Source: Novosphingobium sp. (lineage in GTDB: Bacteria > Pseudomonadota > Alphaproteobacteria > Sphingomonadales > Sphingomonadaceae). From it: a DNA stretch of 64,000 nt. Shown one piece after another: positions 8,599 to 18,951 of this stretch. The notes beneath the pieces are model-generated. The model worked only from the letters and a program-made list of their open reading frames with translations, ran no database searches and was not told the origin of the DNA. The stretch is taken from contig NZ_JBCNLP010000001.1 in assembly GCF_039595395.1 (NCBI RefSeq), positions 3,224,001-3,288,000 on the forward strand. Direction: 5' to 3'. How positions within the stretch are numbered: position 1 is the stretch's first letter; each line of letters begins with the position of its first letter. The position numbers and the translations under genes were made by a program.

Positions 8599-11559
8599 AT
8601 GTCTTTTCTTCTGCTGATCGGCGTGATCCTTCTGGGCGGCTTGCTGCATGATACGCGCAAGCGCCTGGCTGCCGTGGAAAAAGCCCTGAAGGCACAAGGC
8701 CAGCCCATCGCGGTCAAGCCTGACACCCCGAAGACGGCCGTCAAACCCGCCATCACCTCATGGCGCATCAAGCCAGATCCGTTGTCAGCCAGATCTATGA
8801 CAGAACGGCTAGCCCCCGCTCCTGAGCCGGTCATCGACGCCCCCGCCCCCCAGCCCGTCGCACAACCACTGGACATCGCCCAGGAGCCCGAAATCGCGGC
8901 CATGCCCCTTCCCATCGAGGACGCCGCGCCCCACCCCGCACAGCCCGTCACTCCGGCTCCTGCTCCCAAACCCCGCCGTCAGGGTACCAGTTTCGAGGAT
9001 CTCTTCGGGCGCAAGCTGCCGATCTGGGCCGGTGGCATCACCCTGCTGATCGCTGCCGCCCTCCTAGTGCGCTATTCCATCGACGCCGGGCTGCTCTCGC
9101 CCATGGTGCGTGTCACGCTGGGCGGGCTCTTCGGTTTTGGCCTGATCGCCGGGGCGGAACTGGCCAATCGCAAACCCGCCCTCGTGCCCGATCCGCGCAT
9201 TCCTCAGGCGCTGGCGGGCGCTGGCATCGGCAGCCTCTATGCTGCCACGCTGGCCGCCGCCAATCTCTATGGGCTGATCGGACCACTGGCCGCCTTCATC
9301 GCGCTGGCCTGCGTCACCGCAGGTGCCATGGCGCTGGCCCTGCGCTTTGGCGCCCCCAGCGCCCTGCTGGGGCTTGTGGGCGGCCTCGCTGCCCCGGCAC
9401 TCGTGCAATCGCATTCACACAATCCGCCGATGCTGGCCGCCTATATCGCGCTGGTGGTCACCGCGCTGACCATGCTCTCGCGCCGCCAGCGCTGGGTCTG
9501 GTTGGGGGTCAGTGCCCTGATCGGCGGCGCTGGCTGGAGCCTGTTGATGATCGCCATGGGCAGCCTCGACACGCTGTCGGCACTGTGCATCGGCCTGTTG
9601 ATCCTGCTGTTGGGCCTTGGCCTGCCGGTGCTGGCCGCCAGCGAGCGCCACACCACCTTGCTGCGCGGCGGCGCTGCCACCGTCGCGGCGTTGCAACTCG
9701 CCGCTCTGGTGGCGACGGGCGATTTCGCCCCGCTGACCTGGGGGCTCTATGGCCTGCTGTCGGCCGGTTTCGTCTGGCTGACCACCCGCCTCCCCGCGCT
9801 GCGCCCGCTGCTGGTGCTGCCCTTACTGACGGCTCTGGCGCTGGCGGGGCTGTGGCCACACCCGCCGCTCGGCTTCTTCTGCGCAGTGCTGGGCGGGATC
9901 GCGCTGATCCATGGCGGGCCCGCGCTGTACCATCTGCGCCGCGCCGCAGCCCTGCCCGAGGCGGCCTCGCTGGCTGCCATCGCGCTGATCGGCCTTGCCC
10001 TCAGTTGCTGGCATTTCAACCCATCCGAGCATGAGCTGACGCTGCTGGCGTTAGGCTTTGCCGCCCTGCCCGCGCTGGGCGCCGCGCTGACATGGCAAGG
10101 CGCCAAAGCATCCGAGGGCGATCCCTTCGCCCTGCAGACCGCCGCCAGCGCCATACTGGTGGCCATCGCCGCGCTGGTGGCTCTGCCCGAGTGGAGCGCC
10201 CCGGCCTCACTGGCCGCCGTTGCCTTCGCTACGCTGACGCTGGCCGACCGCGCCCGCAACCCGCGCCTGTCCCTCTTCGCCCTGCTGGAGCTGGGCACCG
10301 CCATCGCCGCCCTGACGATCACCGGCGCGCCCGAGGATGAATTCAAACGCCTGACCATGGACTCCGGCTTCGCCATGCCCGGTCAGGCCCTGATCCGCTG
10401 GGCGCTGGTTGCGGCCTCGGCGCTGGGCTTTACGTTGATGCTGAAAGGCAAGCAGCAGCGCCGGGCGACGCAAGGAGTGGCCGCGCTGCTGGCCTATGGC
10501 GCCCTGGCGCAACTGATCCCCCCGACATGGCTGGCCCCGGCCTGCGGTCTGGCGCTGGTTGCCTTGGCCGAGGCGCAGCGCCGCCGCCCCGCCCGCGATC
10601 TGCTGCCTGCCGCGCTGATGCTGGGCAGTCTGGCCGCGCTCTGGGCGCTGGAGCCGCTGGGCCTGTGGCTGACCGCAGGGCTGCTCTCGCTGGTCGGCGA
10701 GCCCGTGCTGACCACCGCCCTGCCCGCATCCGGTATGGCGGTGCTGCGGCTGCTGCTGCCAGCCCTGCTCGCCGGTGCCGCCCTCTATCGCCAGCAGGGC
10801 CAGAGCCTGCCGCGCAAGCTTGTCCTGCCACTCGCCGGGGTCGTGGGCGCCTTGATGGTGGTCGCCCTGCATGTGCTGTTCAAACAGATCTTCGCGCTCA
10901 AGGATATGAACAGCTTCATCACGCTGGGGCTGGCCGAAAGGACAGTCTGGCAGGCGCTGCTGATCGGCGCGGGCTTTACTGCATGGCGCTTTGCCCACCG
11001 TCCCATCGCGGCGATCGCGCTGATCGGCGCCGGATTGGCCCATGGGCTGCTCTATACGGTGCTGCTGCATGATCCACTCTGGACTGAACAGGTCGTGGGG
11101 CCGCTGCCCATCGCCAATCTGCTGCTGCCTACCTATGGACTGATCTTTGCAGGCCTCGCCCTGCCGGGCCGGATCATGCCTGAACGGAGCGGGTTGATCG
11201 CAAGGCCCGTGGAATGGGCCCGCATCGTGCTGATCCCGCTCTTCGCGGCGAGCCTGCTGCGCCAGCTTTTCACCGGCAGCCTGCCCGCCACGCACCCCAT
11301 CAGCGCGGGCGAGAGCATCCTCTGGTCGCTGCTGGCGCTGGCTCTGGCGGTCGCTTATCTGGTCTGGGGCATCCGCAAGACAGCGCGCGACTGGCGCATT
11401 GCCTCACTGGTGCTGATGCTGGCGGCGGTGGGCAAGGTCTTTCTGGTCGACGCCTCCGGGCTAGAGGGGCTGGCGCGGATCGGTTCCTTCCTGGCGCTGG
11501 GCTTCAGCCTGATCGGGGTGGGCTGGCTTTATAGCCGTTACCTCAAACCGGCAGCCTAG
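8599..11559 (+). CDS. DUF2339-type polytopic membrane protein
   Basis: 986 residues. An N-terminal hydrophobic segment (MSFLLLIGVILLGGLLH) and a basic stretch are followed by a proline/alanine-rich linker (~residues 75-130). A GTSFEDLFGRKLPIWAGGITLL motif then enters a very long run of transmembrane helices up to the C-terminus. This layout matches the large DUF2339 membrane family of unknown function. ATG 8599 is preferred over 8587 because GGAG (8589-8592) sits six bases before it. It follows the phospholipid-repair fusion and has an operator-like site upstream, so an envelope role is possible, but that is inference. Confidence 0.8.
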   Translation: MSFLLLIGVILLGGLLHDTRKRLAAVEKALKAQGQPIAVKPDTPKTAVKPAITSWRIKPDPLSARSMTERLAPAPEPVIDAPAPQPVAQPLDIAQEPEIAAMPLPIEDAAPHPAQPVTPAPAPKPRRQGTSFEDLFGRKLPIWAGGITLLIAAALLVRYSIDAGLLSPMVRVTLGGLFGFGLIAGAELANRKPALVPDPRIPQALAGAGIGSLYAATLAAANLYGLIGPLAAFIALACVTAGAMALALRFGAPSALLGLVGGLAAPALVQSHSHNPPMLAAYIALVVTALTMLSRRQRWVWLGVSALIGGAGWSLLMIAMGSLDTLSALCIGLLILLLGLGLPVLAASERHTTLLRGGAATVAALQLAALVATGDFAPLTWGLYGLLSAGFVWLTTRLPALRPLLVLPLLTALALAGLWPHPPLGFFCAVLGGIALIHGGPALYHLRRAAALPEAASLAAIALIGLALSCWHFNPSEHELTLLALGFAALPALGAALTWQGAKASEGDPFALQTAASAILVAIAALVALPEWSAPASLAAVAFATLTLADRARNPRLSLFALLELGTAIAALTITGAPEDEFKRLTMDSGFAMPGQALIRWALVAASALGFTLMLKGKQQRRATQGVAALLAYGALAQLIPPTWLAPACGLALVALAEAQRRRPARDLLPAALMLGSLAALWALEPLGLWLTAGLLSLVGEPVLTTALPASGMAVLRLLLPALLAGAALYRQQGQSLPRKLVLPLAGVVGALMVVALHVLFKQIFALKDMNSFITLGLAERTVWQALLIGAGFTAWRFAHRPIAAIALIGAGLAHGLLYTVLLHDPLWTEQVVGPLPIANLLLPTYGLIFAGLALPGRIMPERSGLIARPVEWARIVLIPLFAASLLRQLFTGSLPATHPISAGESILWSLLALALAVAYLVWGIRKTARDWRIASLVLMLAAVGKVFLVDASGLEGLARIGSFLALGFSLIGVGWLYSRYLKPAA

Positions 11560-11714
11560 CAGGCAGAATTTCACCTTTAAGCGCAGGGCGATGCATCCAA
11601 ATCCCCTGTCCGGCATTTCCTTCGCGCAGACCCCATGGCCTCGCGCGAAGGAACGCCCTTGAGACTGTCCTCCCCCCATCCCGCCTCCTTTCCCCCAGCA
11701 AGGCGCCACGCCTG

Positions 11715-13415
11715 ATGCGGCGCTGGGGACCGGTCGCCATGAGCAACGGGCGCGCACGCTTCCAGCTCTGGGCCCCTGCCCAGCAACGGCTCGCCCTCGC
11801 CATCGAGGGACAGGCGCCGCAGCCTATGCAGGCCGAAACCGATGGCTGGTTCACGCTGGAGGCCGAAGCGCCTCCCGGCACAAGCTACCGCTTCCTGCTG
11901 GAAGACGGCAGCCCCGTGCCCGACCCAGCCTCCCGCGCGCAAAGCGGCGGCGTCCATGGCTGGAGCGTGATGACCGATACCGCCGCCTATCGCTGGCAGC
12001 ATCGCGACTGGCAAGGCCGTCCCTGGGAAGAGGCCGTCATTCAGGAGGTCCACGTCGGGCTCTGCGGCGGCTTTGCCGGGCTGATGCGCGATCTGCCCCG
12101 GATCGCGTCGCTGGGCATCACCGCGATAGAATTGATGCCGGTGGCGGCGGTTTCCGGGGCGCGCAACTGGGGTTATGATGGCGTGCTGCCCTTTGCTCCT
12201 GCCGAAGCGCTGGGGACGCCACGACAGCTTCAGGCGCTCGTGGATGCCGCGCATGGGCTGGGGCTGATGATAATGCTCGATGTGGTTTACAATCATTTCG
12301 GACCGGACGGGCACTATATCCCCAATTATGCCCCCCAGTTCCTGCATCAGGGGGCGCCCACGCCATGGGGCAGCGCGGTGGCGGTCGACCGGCCCGAGGT
12401 GGCGAGCTTTTTCCGCGAGAACGCGCTGCAATGGCTGGAGGACTATCGCTTTGACGGGCTGCGTTTCGATGCGGTGCATGCCATTGGTAACACTGCCTTT
12501 CTGGATCAACTGGCGCAGGATCTGCGGGCAGCAGTGGCGCCGGGCCGTCCTATCCATCTGATCCTCGAAAACGAAAACAATGATGCCGCGCGGCTTGCTC
12601 CCAGCCTCTATGATGCGCAGTGGAACGATGATTTCCACAATGTGCTCCATGTCCTGCTGACGGGGGAGGACAGCGGATACTACCGCGATTTCGCGCAAGA
12701 CCCGGCACAAAAGCTGGCCCGCTGTCTGGCGCAGGGTTTTGTCTATCAGGGCGATCCTTCGCCGCATCAGCGTGGCAAAAAGCGCGGCACGCCCAGCGGC
12801 CATCTGCCGCCCACGGCTTTCGTCAGCTTCCTGCAGAACCACGACCAGATCGGCAACCGCGCCATGGGCGAGCGCCTGCCCCTGTTGACCGATGCCGGGC
12901 GCCTGCGCGCCGCCACCGCGCTGCTGCTGCTCTGCCCGCAGATCCCACTGCTGTTTATGGGGGATGAGTGGGGCGCCCAGTCTCCCTTCCTGTTCTTCAC
13001 CGACTTCCACGACGAGTTGGCCGAGGTGGTACGCGAGGGCCGTCGCCGCGAGTTCGCCCATTTTCCAGCTTTTGCCGATAAGGCCAGCCAGGCGCGCATC
13101 CCCGATCCCAATGCGCAAGCCACCTTTGACGCCTCCATCCCCACCCCCGGCCCCGAAGCCGCCGCCTGGGATGCACTCTATCGCGATCTTCTGGCCCTGC
13201 GCGCCACGCGGATCGTGCCGCAGTTGAAAGGCACCACCGCTTTGGGCGCCGAGGCGAGTGGCGAGAAAACCGTGTGCGCCGCATGGCGGCTGGGCGATGG
13301 TGCCGTGCTGACACTGGTACTCGATCTGGGCGAAGCTCCTGTCCTGCCCGAAGCGCAAGGCGAGCTGCTGTGGCAAGAGGGCGAGCGCTTTGCCGCATGG
13401 CTGGCGCCAGCATGA
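11715..13415 (+). CDS. treZ: Malto-oligosyltrehalose trehalohydrolase
   Basis: 566-residue GH13 enzyme that releases trehalose from maltooligosyl-trehalose. The N-terminal FQLWAPAQQ region is the family's carbohydrate-binding-type domain. GH13 signatures follow: DVVYNHFGPDG near 190, GLRFDAVHAI (nucleophile Asp) near 251, LILENENN (acid/base Glu) near 284 and FLQNHDQIGNR near 375. The start giving MRRWGP is chosen because TreZ proteins usually begin with an R-[RW]-x-G-P segment before F-x-LWAP. Its stop overlaps the malQ start (ATGA). With treY downstream it makes trehalose from glycogen-type glucans in the cytoplasm. Confidence 0.93.
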   Translation: MRRWGPVAMSNGRARFQLWAPAQQRLALAIEGQAPQPMQAETDGWFTLEAEAPPGTSYRFLLEDGSPVPDPASRAQSGGVHGWSVMTDTAAYRWQHRDWQGRPWEEAVIQEVHVGLCGGFAGLMRDLPRIASLGITAIELMPVAAVSGARNWGYDGVLPFAPAEALGTPRQLQALVDAAHGLGLMIMLDVVYNHFGPDGHYIPNYAPQFLHQGAPTPWGSAVAVDRPEVASFFRENALQWLEDYRFDGLRFDAVHAIGNTAFLDQLAQDLRAAVAPGRPIHLILENENNDAARLAPSLYDAQWNDDFHNVLHVLLTGEDSGYYRDFAQDPAQKLARCLAQGFVYQGDPSPHQRGKKRGTPSGHLPPTAFVSFLQNHDQIGNRAMGERLPLLTDAGRLRAATALLLLCPQIPLLFMGDEWGAQSPFLFFTDFHDELAEVVREGRRREFAHFPAFADKASQARIPDPNAQATFDASIPTPGPEAAAWDALYRDLLALRATRIVPQLKGTTALGAEASGEKTVCAAWRLGDGAVLTLVLDLGEAPVLPEAQGELLWQEGERFAAWLAPA

Positions 13416-15358
13416 CCCCGCTCGACCAATTGGCCGCGGCGGCAGGCGTGGCGCGAAGCTGGCGCGATGCCGAACACCAGATACATCACGTCGAGGATGA
13501 GGTGCTTGGCGCGGTGCTGGGCGCGCTGGGTTATCCCGCCACCAGCGAAAACCAGCAGCAGCTCAGTCTGGACCGGTTGCGCGAAGAGCGTGAAACACCG
13601 CCATCCTTTCTGTCCGGAGATGTCGGCCACCCCATCACCCTGCCCCCGGCGCTGGCACAGGCAACCCATGCCGACCTTTACCCCGAACAGGGCGAGCCCC
13701 GGACACTGGTCATCCATCAGGGCCAATTGCCACCCTTCGGGCAGCCCGGCTATCATCGCCTTGTGGTGGAGGATCATGCGCTCACTCTGGCGCTGGCCCC
13801 GTCCTGCTGCCCGCCGATTGCCGCGCCGGGGCGCAAGCGCTGGGGCGTGGCGGTGCAGATGCCGTCGCTGCGGGACAAGGCGGGCAGCGCCTATGGCACG
13901 TTGGCCGATCTGCCCTCGATGATCGCCATGCTCGCCAGCCATGGCGCCGATGCCGTGGCGATCAGCCCGCTGCATGCGCTGCTGCCCGGCGATGGCCAGC
14001 ACTTCAGCCCCTACAGCCCGTCAAGCCGTCTGTTTCTCAATGGCGCGCTGGCCTGCCCGGTGGAAGGCCCCTCGCCCGAGGGCCTGATCGACTGGGTCAC
14101 CCAGGTTCCAAGCCAATTCGCCATGATGCAGGCGGCACACGCCCGCCTGACCTCCGAAGAACGGGACAAGCTCAGGATATGGGCCGAGGAACAAGGCCCG
14201 GCACTTCACCGCCATGCGCTGTTCAATGTGCTCAACCGCCAGTTCAAAGGCATACCATGGCAGCAATGGCCCGCCGCCTATCGCGATCCCGATGGCGAGG
14301 CCGCGCGGCAGGTCTCTGCGACGCAGGGCGATGAGATCAGCCTCCATCTCTATATCCAGCAGCAGACAAGCCACGCGCTGGCCGCGGCGCAATGGGCAAC
14401 CCGCGCTCATGGCATGGACATCGGGCTGATTGCCGATCTGGCCGTCGGCGTCGATCCGGGCGGCAGCGACGCATGGACCATGGGCGAGGCCATGTTGCGC
14501 GGCCTGACCATCGGCGCCCCGCCCGATCCGCTTGGCCCGCTGGGGCAGAACTGGGGGCTGACCAGCTTTTCGCCGCAGGGCCTGCGCCGCACCGGCTTCG
14601 CGCCCTTTATCGCCATGCTGCGCGCAGTGCTGACCCATGCGGGCGGGGTGCGGATCGACCATGCCTTCGGGCTGGAGCGGCTCTGGGTGGTGCCGGAGGG
14701 GTGGTCGGCGGCGCAGGGCGCCTATCTATCCTATCCAGTGAATGATCTGCTCCGTCTGGTGACGCTGGAGGCGCATCGCGCGGGCGCCATCGTCATTGCC
14801 GAGGATCTGGGCACCCATCCCCCCGGCTTTACCGAGGCGATCGCGGCGTGCGGCATGGCGGGCATGCGCGTGTTGTGGTTCGAGCGCGATGAGGACGGTG
14901 CCTTCCGCCCGCCCCGGACTTTTCCCCAAACCAGCGTGGCGATGACCGGCACGCATGACACGCCGACCATCACAGGCTGGTGGCGCGGGCGCGACCTGGC
15001 CTGGGACCGGGCGCTGGGCCGCCGCACACCGCGTGCCCTCGCCATGGCCGAGGTCGAAAGGGCGGTGGACCGCAATGCCCTATGGTCCGCCGTGGGGAAG
15101 CCCGGCCCTGTGCCCGCGCGTGACGATCCTGCGCCGGTCGTCGACGCCGCGCTGGCCCATATCGGCAGCGCAGGCTCGGCGCTGGCCATCGTTCCGCTCG
15201 AGGATGTTCTGGGGCTCGAGGAACAGCCCAACCTGCCCGGCACCACCGACGAGCACCCCAACTGGCGCCGCCGCCTGCCCGCTCCTTTCGAGGATCTGGC
15301 CGCCCAGCCCGCCATCGCCCGCCGCCTCGACCAGCTTGACCGGAGCCGCCGCGCATGA
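13412..15358 (+). CDS. malQ: 4-alpha-glucanotransferase
   Basis: 648 residues, GH77 family (amylomaltase). Motifs: GVRIDHAFGL near residue 413 (nucleophile Asp), IAEDLGTHPPG near 463 (acid/base Glu) and GTHDTPT near 515. It disproportionates maltodextrins. Lying between treZ and treY, it probably rebuilds short maltooligosaccharides into chains long enough for TreY. The ATG at 13412 overlaps the treZ stop, and its own stop overlaps the treY start, so the three genes are probably translationally coupled. Confidence 0.92.
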   Translation: MTPLDQLAAAAGVARSWRDAEHQIHHVEDEVLGAVLGALGYPATSENQQQLSLDRLREERETPPSFLSGDVGHPITLPPALAQATHADLYPEQGEPRTLVIHQGQLPPFGQPGYHRLVVEDHALTLALAPSCCPPIAAPGRKRWGVAVQMPSLRDKAGSAYGTLADLPSMIAMLASHGADAVAISPLHALLPGDGQHFSPYSPSSRLFLNGALACPVEGPSPEGLIDWVTQVPSQFAMMQAAHARLTSEERDKLRIWAEEQGPALHRHALFNVLNRQFKGIPWQQWPAAYRDPDGEAARQVSATQGDEISLHLYIQQQTSHALAAAQWATRAHGMDIGLIADLAVGVDPGGSDAWTMGEAMLRGLTIGAPPDPLGPLGQNWGLTSFSPQGLRRTGFAPFIAMLRAVLTHAGGVRIDHAFGLERLWVVPEGWSAAQGAYLSYPVNDLLRLVTLEAHRAGAIVIAEDLGTHPPGFTEAIAACGMAGMRVLWFERDEDGAFRPPRTFPQTSVAMTGTHDTPTITGWWRGRDLAWDRALGRRTPRALAMAEVERAVDRNALWSAVGKPGPVPARDDPAPVVDAALAHIGSAGSALAIVPLEDVLGLEEQPNLPGTTDEHPNWRRRLPAPFEDLAAQPAIARRLDQLDRSRRA

Positions 15359-17736
15359 CGCCTTCCTTCCCCACCGCCACCTATCGCCTGCAACTGCACG
15401 CCGGTTTCACCTTTGCCGACGCCGAGGCCGTGGTGCCCTATCTGGCAACTCTGGGGATCAGCCATCTCTATGCCTCGCCGATTGCCATGGCTGCGCCGGG
15501 GTCGCTGCATGGCTATGACGGGACCGATCCGCGCCGCATCAACCCCGAGCTGGGCGGCGAGGAAGGGCTGATCAGGCTGGTCGCGGCGCTGCGGAAGCGG
15601 GACATGGGGCTGATCGTCGATATCGTGCCCAACCATCTGGGCGTGGCGGGTGACAGCAACGCGCTGTGGCTGGATGTTTTGGCCAAAGGCCGAGCCAGCG
15701 AATATGCGGCGCTGTTCGATATCGACTGGGATCGCCCGATAGCTCTACCGGTCCTGGATGGCCCGCTGGAAGAGGTCATCGCCGCCGGGCGGTTGGCTCT
15801 GATGGCGGGAGGCCTGCAACTGGATGGCGGAGTGACCTATCCGCTGCGCCTCGACGATCCTGGGGTGCCGGATGGGGCATCGCCTGACGATCCCGAAACC
15901 GTCCGGGCCGTAACACTGCGCCAGCACTACCGGTTGATCCACTGGCGCGCGGCCAATGATCGGCTCAACTGGCGGCGGTTTTTCGCGATCAACGATCTGG
16001 CCGGGGTGCGGGTAGAGGATGAGACGGTCTTCACCTTTACCCATGGCCTGATCCTCGACCTTTTCGCGCGCGGGCTGATTGATGGGGTGCGGGTCGATCA
16101 TGTCGATGGCCTGAGCGATCCCACCGCCTATTGCCGCCGTCTGCGCCAGCATCTGGAAATGGCCGGAGGTGGCCGCGTGCCCTATGTCGTGGTCGAGAAA
16201 ATTCTCGCCACCGAAGAACATCTGCCCCCTGAATGGCCGGTTGAAGGCACCACCGGCTATGACTTTATGCGCGAGGTCAGCGGGCTGCTGCATGACCCCA
16301 GAGGTATGAGGCAACTCGCCACGCTCTGGGCGCGGATCAGTGGGCGCCCCGCCGATTTTGAGGCAGAGGCAAGGCAAGGGCGCCGCGATATGCTGTGCTG
16401 GCAATTCGAGGGACAGCTCAATGCCTGCCTCGACAGCATGGCGGCATTGGCTGGCGATATCCCAACGCGCGGCATGCTGCGCCGCGCGGTCGAAGCGCTG
16501 CTTGAGGTGTTTCCAGCCTATCGCACCTATGGCACCGGCAGCGCTGCCCTGCCCGGCGATGCACCCTGGCGCAAAGCGGCGCGCAAGGCGATGCGCGTAC
16601 CTCCCGGTGAGGGCTGGGTCGCCGATCTGATCCTTTCATGGCTGGCAGGAGACGGGCATGCCAACCCGGCGCTCAAAGCCAAAGCCGTCCGCCGTTTCCA
16701 GCAGCTAAGCGCCCCCATCGCCGCCAAGGGTGTGGAGGACACCGCTTTCTATCGCCATGGCGCGCTGCTTTCGGCCAATGATGTGGGGTTCGATCCGGCA
16801 CAGCCCGCTTTGTCGGTCGATGGCTTCCATCGCGCGATCGAGCATCGCGCCCGCCATCACCCTCACGCCATGCTGACCCTGGCCACCCATGATCACAAGC
16901 GCGGCCCGGATGCGCGGGCGCGGCTGTCGGTGCTGAGCACCATCCCTGGCGTGTGGGAAGACACCGTACAGCGCTGGATCGCTCTGGCTGCGCCTGTTTC
17001 GCAAGGTGTCGATCCGGGCGATCTCTATCTGCTGTTTCAGGCGCTCATCGGCGCATGGGCGGGCAGTTTCGACGAAAACCTGCTCAGCCGCCTTCAGGAC
17101 TGGCAACGCAAGGCCCTGCGCGAGGCGCGGTTGCGCTCCTCATGGGAGGCGCCCGATGAGGCCTATGAGGGGCTCTGCCTTGATCTGAGCGCAGCCTTGT
17201 TGGGCGATGGCGCGTTTCGCGACAGTTTCGCACGTTTTATGGAGACGCTAAAAGCCCCGGCGCTCGCCGCCAGCCTGGCCCAGAGTGCCCTGCATCATCT
17301 GGTGCCCGGTGTCCCCGATCTCTATCAGGGCAGCGAATGTGCCGATCTCAGCATGGTCGATCCCGACAACCGCTGCCCGGTCGATTTCGCAAGGCGTTCA
17401 GCACTGCTGTCCGACCCTGCGGGTGATGCGAAATTCGCGTTGATTGCCCATCTTCTGAGGCTGCGGCGTGGAGGGCATGCGCTGGCGCAAGGTGACTATC
17501 ACCCGCTGGAGGTCACCGGACGCCGCTCCGACCATCTGGTGGCCTTCCTGCGCCGCCATGGCGAGGAGATGCTGTGCTGTATGATCGCCATCCGGCTGGG
17601 CAAAGTGCTGCTGGGCAGCGATGGCGCCTGCCCTCCCGCCCAATGGTGGGAGGACACGGCCGTTCATCATGACGGACAGGCCTGGCTGGCCCGCGATCTG
17701 CTCCCGGACCGCGTGTGGAGCGTCATGTCGCTTTAG
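15355..17736 (+). CDS. treY: Maltooligosyl trehalose synthase
   Basis: 793-residue GH13-type isomerase that turns the reducing-end maltose unit of a maltodextrin into a trehalosyl end. It shows TYRLQLHAGFTFADAEAVVPYL at the N-terminus (typical of TreY), GLIVDIVPNHLGV, DGVRVDHVDGLSDP near residue 247, and GVEDTAFYRHGAL and GVPDLYQGSE toward the C-terminus. The ATG overlaps the malQ stop by four bases. The stop at 17736 lies three bases from the stop of the convergent MFS gene, leaving no room for a separate terminator. Confidence 0.94.
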   Translation: MTPSFPTATYRLQLHAGFTFADAEAVVPYLATLGISHLYASPIAMAAPGSLHGYDGTDPRRINPELGGEEGLIRLVAALRKRDMGLIVDIVPNHLGVAGDSNALWLDVLAKGRASEYAALFDIDWDRPIALPVLDGPLEEVIAAGRLALMAGGLQLDGGVTYPLRLDDPGVPDGASPDDPETVRAVTLRQHYRLIHWRAANDRLNWRRFFAINDLAGVRVEDETVFTFTHGLILDLFARGLIDGVRVDHVDGLSDPTAYCRRLRQHLEMAGGGRVPYVVVEKILATEEHLPPEWPVEGTTGYDFMREVSGLLHDPRGMRQLATLWARISGRPADFEAEARQGRRDMLCWQFEGQLNACLDSMAALAGDIPTRGMLRRAVEALLEVFPAYRTYGTGSAALPGDAPWRKAARKAMRVPPGEGWVADLILSWLAGDGHANPALKAKAVRRFQQLSAPIAAKGVEDTAFYRHGALLSANDVGFDPAQPALSVDGFHRAIEHRARHHPHAMLTLATHDHKRGPDARARLSVLSTIPGVWEDTVQRWIALAAPVSQGVDPGDLYLLFQALIGAWAGSFDENLLSRLQDWQRKALREARLRSSWEAPDEAYEGLCLDLSAALLGDGAFRDSFARFMETLKAPALAASLAQSALHHLVPGVPDLYQGSECADLSMVDPDNRCPVDFARRSALLSDPAGDAKFALIAHLLRLRRGGHALAQGDYHPLEVTGRRSDHLVAFLRRHGEEMLCCMIAIRLGKVLLGSDGACPPAQWWEDTAVHHDGQAWLARDLLPDRVWSVMSL

Positions 17737-17739
17737 GCC

Positions 17740-18951
17740 TCAACCGATCTGGGTCACCCGGTCATCGTCAGGCTCGCCACGCAGCAGCACCACCATCATC
17801 AGCGCAGCCGTCAGCGAAGCGGCCGCACCGAAGAGGAAAGGCGAAGCATAGCTGACATTGGCAGCCAGCAGCCCGGCCACCGGACCGGTGACGCAAAGCG
17901 CCACATCAGTGAACATCGAATAGGCACCGATCGCCGAACCACGATTCTGCGCCGGCACCAGATCGACCACGATCAGCCCCAGCGCCGGGAAGATCAGCGC
18001 AAAGCCAAAGCCCGCCGCGCCCGCACCCGCCACCGCAGCCCAGCTATGCGGCACGGCCCAGATCAGGAACTGGCCGACAGTCTCGATCGCGAAGAAGATC
18101 AGCGACATCTTCAATCCGCCATGGCGCGCGATGCTGTCGACAAACAGCACACGCGCCGCCACGAAGCAGACACCAAACACGCTGAGTGCTACCCATGCGC
18201 CCGACCAGCCCTGCGCGGCATAATACAGCGCGATAAAGGCCGAGATCACACCAAAGCCGATCGCCCCCAGCGCCAGCGCGGTGCCATAGGGCATCACGCG
18301 CATCAGCACGGCGCGGAAAGGCAGGCGCTGCGCGCGGATCACCGGGCTGGCCTTTTGCGGCCAGGCGAAAAGCAGCCCGAACAGGCCGGTCACCAGCAGC
18401 GCGAGGCCCACCGCATTCATCTTGCCCATGGCATAGAGCCAGGTGCCTGCAGGCGCGCCCAGCGCAATGCCGCCATACGTGGCGATGCCGTTCCACGAGA
18501 TGACCCTTGCGGTATGCTCGGGCCCCGTGCGGCCGATGGCCCAGGCGATGGCGCCCGTGCCCAGCATGCTCTCGCCAAAGCCCAGCAGGATGCGGCTGAA
18601 GAGCATCACCGCCAGCGCCAGCGCATGCATACCTGTCAGGAAAGAGGCCGCGCAGCTTGCGATGCCGCTAGCAAGGCAGCAGGCAAAACCGACCAGAATC
18701 GAAACCTTGGGGCCCGAGGTATCGGCCATCGGCCCGACGATGCGGCGGCTCACGATGGTGGCGACATATTGCATCGAAATGGCGATGCCGGCGACCACCG
18801 CGCTGTAACCCAGATCACCATGCACCCAGCCCGGCAACACCGCCAGCGGCAGACCCACCGCGAAATAGGCCAGCGCAGTGCAGGTCACGGTCAGCAGAAT
18901 CTGCATGGCCGAGGAGGACAGGGGGAAACGGGACGGGATCAAGCTGGACAT
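17740..18951 (-). CDS. MFS transporter (YhhS/YfcJ-like)
   Basis: 403 residues with ~12 hydrophobic helices. The GFGESMLGTGAIAWAIGR and ARVISWNGIATYGGIALGAP segments are characteristic of the YhhS/YfcJ branch of putative efflux permeases. The chosen ATG gives MSSLIPSRFPLSS and has an AAGG-type ribosome-binding site just upstream. An in-frame 42-residue extension upstream lacks membrane character. Convergent with treY, three bases apart. The substrate is unknown. Confidence 0.82.
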   Translation of the reverse strand: MSSLIPSRFPLSSSAMQILLTVTCTALAYFAVGLPLAVLPGWVHGDLGYSAVVAGIAISMQYVATIVSRRIVGPMADTSGPKVSILVGFACCLASGIASCAASFLTGMHALALAVMLFSRILLGFGESMLGTGAIAWAIGRTGPEHTARVISWNGIATYGGIALGAPAGTWLYAMGKMNAVGLALLVTGLFGLLFAWPQKASPVIRAQRLPFRAVLMRVMPYGTALALGAIGFGVISAFIALYYAAQGWSGAWVALSVFGVCFVAARVLFVDSIARHGGLKMSLIFFAIETVGQFLIWAVPHSWAAVAGAGAAGFGFALIFPALGLIVVDLVPAQNRGSAIGAYSMFTDVALCVTGPVAGLLAANVSYASPFLFGAAASLTAALMMVVLLRGEPDDDRVTQIG

